Shown: piece by piece, positions 6,963-7,470 of the stretch | Layout: each line of letters starts with the position of its first letter | How positions within the stretch are numbered: position 1 is the stretch's first letter | The notes under the pieces: model-generated | Database searches by the model: none | Told to the model about the DNA's origin: nothing | What the model saw: only the letters and a program-made list of their open reading frames with translations | Program-made: the position numbers and the translations under genes | NCBI GenBank assembly: GCA_013695265.1 | Contig: JACDAU010000503.1 | Location: 1 to 7,470, forward strand | Length of the DNA stretch: 7,470 bases | Direction of reading: 5' to 3' | Source of the DNA: Chloroflexia bacterium | GTDB taxonomy: Bacteria; Chloroflexota; Chloroflexia; Thermobaculales; Thermobaculaceae

Positions 6963-7085
6963 GAGCCGGACAAAGGGCGTCGGCAGTAGCAAGTGTCCCG
7001 CCCCAATAATCAATAGCACGCGAGCCTCCGGGGTGGCAGTAACCGCTTGCGCCGCGCGGCTCCGACTATGCGGGCGCGCGCAAGC
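6918..7085 (-). pseudogene. C-terminal remnant resembling a DUF5694/TraB-like protein
   Basis: A minus-strand frame open for 55 codons between stops at 7086-7088 and 6918-6920 has no plausible start but reads like the end of a real protein. The key stretch is RVLLIIGAGH, followed after about 16 residues by FDLELMIPYLG and the stop. The pattern of a hydrophobic strand ending GAGH, then a helix and a terminal Tyr-Leu, is how I recall the C-terminus of DUF5694 proteins, a group related to TraB/PrgY. The upstream part of such a gene is absent: the PIN gene occupies that place and overlaps the first codons. This suggests an old deletion or insertion joined the two. The assignment is from memory of the motif only. 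Confidence 0.35.
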
Positions 7086-7470
7086 TCAGCTCTGGAAAGT
7101 GGGTCTGATAGTAGCCCCGGTCACGGGTCAGCAGCGCGTCCGCCTGGTCGAGCGCGTGCCCCCCAACAGGAAGTCGGAAATGATGTGCTGCCGCCACGAC
7201 ACGGTCTCCCCACAGACCGGACACTGCGGCTCGAACTGGTTCCCACAGTGAGGACACTGAACCCCACGACCCCGCTGCCTGGTGTACAATCGCCAAGCAT
7301 TCGCTGAAAGCCATAGCGCCCCCTCGGAGAATTGCTCGGCCCGCGCGGAAACGTCATCCAGAAAGGCTGAGAGGCCGTCCCGCCGCTCGAACGCCACCGC
7401 AAGCTCCGCGTACACCACGGGACAGATCATCAGGGGCCCGCTCCAGCTCGCCTCCGCAAGTGACTGACTT
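7066..7470 (-). pseudogene. VapC-like PIN-domain nuclease with zinc-ribbon insert, frameshifted, N-terminus outside window
   Basis: PIN-domain proteins are metal-dependent ribonucleases, often toxins of VapBC pairs. The frame is open to the right edge, and SLAEASWSGPLMICPVVYAEL-type sequence, typical of PIN residues around 25-45, precedes the internal Met at 7430. The first catalytic Asp is therefore outside the window. Visible conserved acids are the Glu of YAEL, the Asp of ISDFLLG (complement of 7173-7175) and the Asp of LLTRDRGYY. Between the RQRGRG loop and RQHIISDF sit CPHC and CPVC, two CxxC knuckles seven residues apart (complement of 7212-7256), probably binding zinc. At a run of six G (complement of 7159-7164) the frame breaks: the upstream frame stops at 7128, while HALDQADALLTRD continues one frame over to the stop at 7066-7068. 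Seven G would restore the family's DFLIGAHAL pattern exactly. It may be a pseudogene, a sequencing indel or programmed slippage. An antitoxin gene, if any, would lie beyond 7470. Confidence 0.8.
7158..7164 (-). other. Slippery heptamer G_GGG_GGC at the PIN frameshift
   Basis: In the upstream PIN frame the codons are TTG GGG GGC, so the heptamer fits the X_XXY_YYZ pattern for -1 slippage. A -1 slip here gives L-G-G-H-A-L-D-Q, which is exactly the PIN continuation. All-G heptamers are not favoured sites in bacteria, and I see no strong downstream stem-loop. A simple homopolymer indel is the likelier reading. Confidence 0.3.

Noticed and set aside
6019..7251. Long plus-strand frame overlapping the hydrolase and running to 7251
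   Set aside because: It is out of frame with the well-supported hydrolase, has no domain sequence and crosses the PIN gene in antisense.
1..7470. CRISPR array, tRNA, rRNA, insertion sequence or att site
   Set aside because: No regularly spaced repeats, tRNA-like cloverleaf sequence, transposase coding or flanking terminal repeats were seen on reading both strands.

Overview
This is a GC-rich bacterial window with five complete protein-coding genes, one broken partial gene and one probable gene remnant. GC content, the mix of families and a GGGGCG...CCCTAC-type palindrome at the left edge would fit a Chloroflexota (Thermomicrobia-like) or similar high-GC soil or thermophile genome. That assignment is inference only: there is no rRNA or marker gene here.

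Layout, left to right. Positions 1-127 are non-coding, with a palindromic element cut by the window edge and a terminator-like hairpin. A cytoplasmic family 3 glycoside hydrolase (complement of 128-1969) is divergent from an MFS permease (2110-3327). The 140-base gap between them carries inverted repeats, so the pair looks like a sugar uptake and hydrolysis unit. The permease converges, with only 15 bases between stop codons, on a K+ channel-like protein (complement of 3343-5067) in which one RCK/TrkA domain lies before a two-helix pore and a second lies after it.

A second divergent gap (5068-5334) leads to a TetR-family regulator (5335-5925). It has a near-consensus sigma-70 promoter and a perfect 7+6+7 palindrome over the -10 end and start site, which is a clear autoregulation design. 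Forty-three bases downstream is an alpha/beta hydrolase of the haloalkane dehalogenase superfamily (5969-6856). It keeps the Asp/Asp/His triad but lacks the two usual halide-stabilising residues. The regulator probably controls this enzyme.

The right end (6857-7470) is decayed. A minus-strand open stretch (6918-7085) reads like the C-terminus of a DUF5694/TraB-like protein. Next to it is a VapC-like PIN-domain nuclease (complement of 7066-7470, N-terminus beyond the window) with a four-cysteine zinc-ribbon insert. This gene is split by a frameshift at a run of six G that also forms a G_GGG_GGC -1 slippery heptamer.

The points most worth a second look are the zinc-ribbon PIN with its frameshift, the altered dehalogenase active site, the RCK-pore-RCK channel and the TetR operator. 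No clearly new multi-gene system is visible.
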